Translations under genes and position numbers: made by a program
The notes under the pieces: generated by a model
Databases searched by the model: none
What the model saw: the letters and a program-made list of their open reading frames with translations, nothing else
Told to the model about the DNA's origin: nothing
DNA from: Dipylidium caninum
Lineage: Eukaryota; Platyhelminthes; Cestoda; Cyclophyllidea; Dipylidiidae
Reading direction: 5' to 3'
Assembly: GCA_017562135.1 (NCBI GenBank)
Contig: QEYB01001047.1
Coordinates: 1 to 64,000, forward strand
DNA: 64,000 nucleotides
Shown here: in pieces, positions 63,915 through 64,000 of the stretch
How positions within the stretch are numbered: the stretch's first letter is position 1
How the letters are laid out: every line of letters starts with the position of its first letter

Positions 63915-64000
63915 CTACTTCGAGCCGGTGTACTTGGTCACAGCCTTGGTGCCCTCTGACACCGCATGCTTGGCCAACTCACCCGGCAACAGGAGGCGCA
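63915..64000 (-). CDS. histone H2B, unit 5, partial
   Basis: Only the last 28 or so codons are inside the window (ending AVTKYTGSK and TAG). Sequence equals the other units so far as seen. Confidence 0.95.
   Translation of the reverse strand, partial: RLLLPGELAKHAVSEGTKAVTKYTGSK

Larger units (their letters stand above)
61392..64000. repeat. histone tandem unit 5, cut by the window end
   Basis: Contains H2A and the 3' end of H2B. Its non-coding parts carry more single-base differences than units 1-4 (for example 63305-63325 and 63450-63500). Confidence 0.95.

Overview
The window is nuclear DNA of a metazoan. The genes are intron-split or metazoan-type histones, there are long tandem arrays, and there is no prokaryotic organisation. 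The H2B N-terminus ([14 protein letters not shown]), the short GT-AG introns and the microsatellite-rich spacers look most like a parasitic flatworm, probably a cestode. The phylum is an inference from the histone sequence, and I could not place the species.

Layout: (1) 1-12344 is one satellite array of about 60 head-to-tail copies of a 202-bp monomer. Its outer 5-6 kb is full of single-base indels and its inner half is clean. (2) 12345-29180 is mostly non-coding, with a hairpin-rich block beside the satellite, three families of short dispersed repeats (one nested inside another element), a candidate minus-strand gene near 18 kb and a few weak ORFs. (3) 29225-33785 (+) is a multi-exon gene not recognised from any family. 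It encodes a signal peptide, two tandem copies of a six-exon cysteine-rich, beta-strand-rich (Ig-like) module, a Ser/Pro linker and a hydrophobic C-terminus that looks like a GPI-anchor signal. (4) 35687-36812 and 42007-43061 are the arms of a roughly 1.1-kb inverted repeat around a 5.2-kb loop. (5) 43062-64000 is a histone array: four complete units and one partial unit of about 4.56-4.61 kb, each with H2A, H2B and H4, all on the minus strand. Each gene ends in a 3' stem-loop.

The histone genes work as a replication-dependent set with TATA/CCAAT-type upstream sequence and stem-loop 3' ends. The repeat unit has no H3 and no H1. H2A units 1 and 3 carry the same one-base frame break, which reads like a consensus that kept both alternatives of a variable base. 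The stem-loop tetraloops also depart from the usual metazoan form in two of the three genes. The most novel item is the duplicated-module surface protein gene at 29-34 kb.
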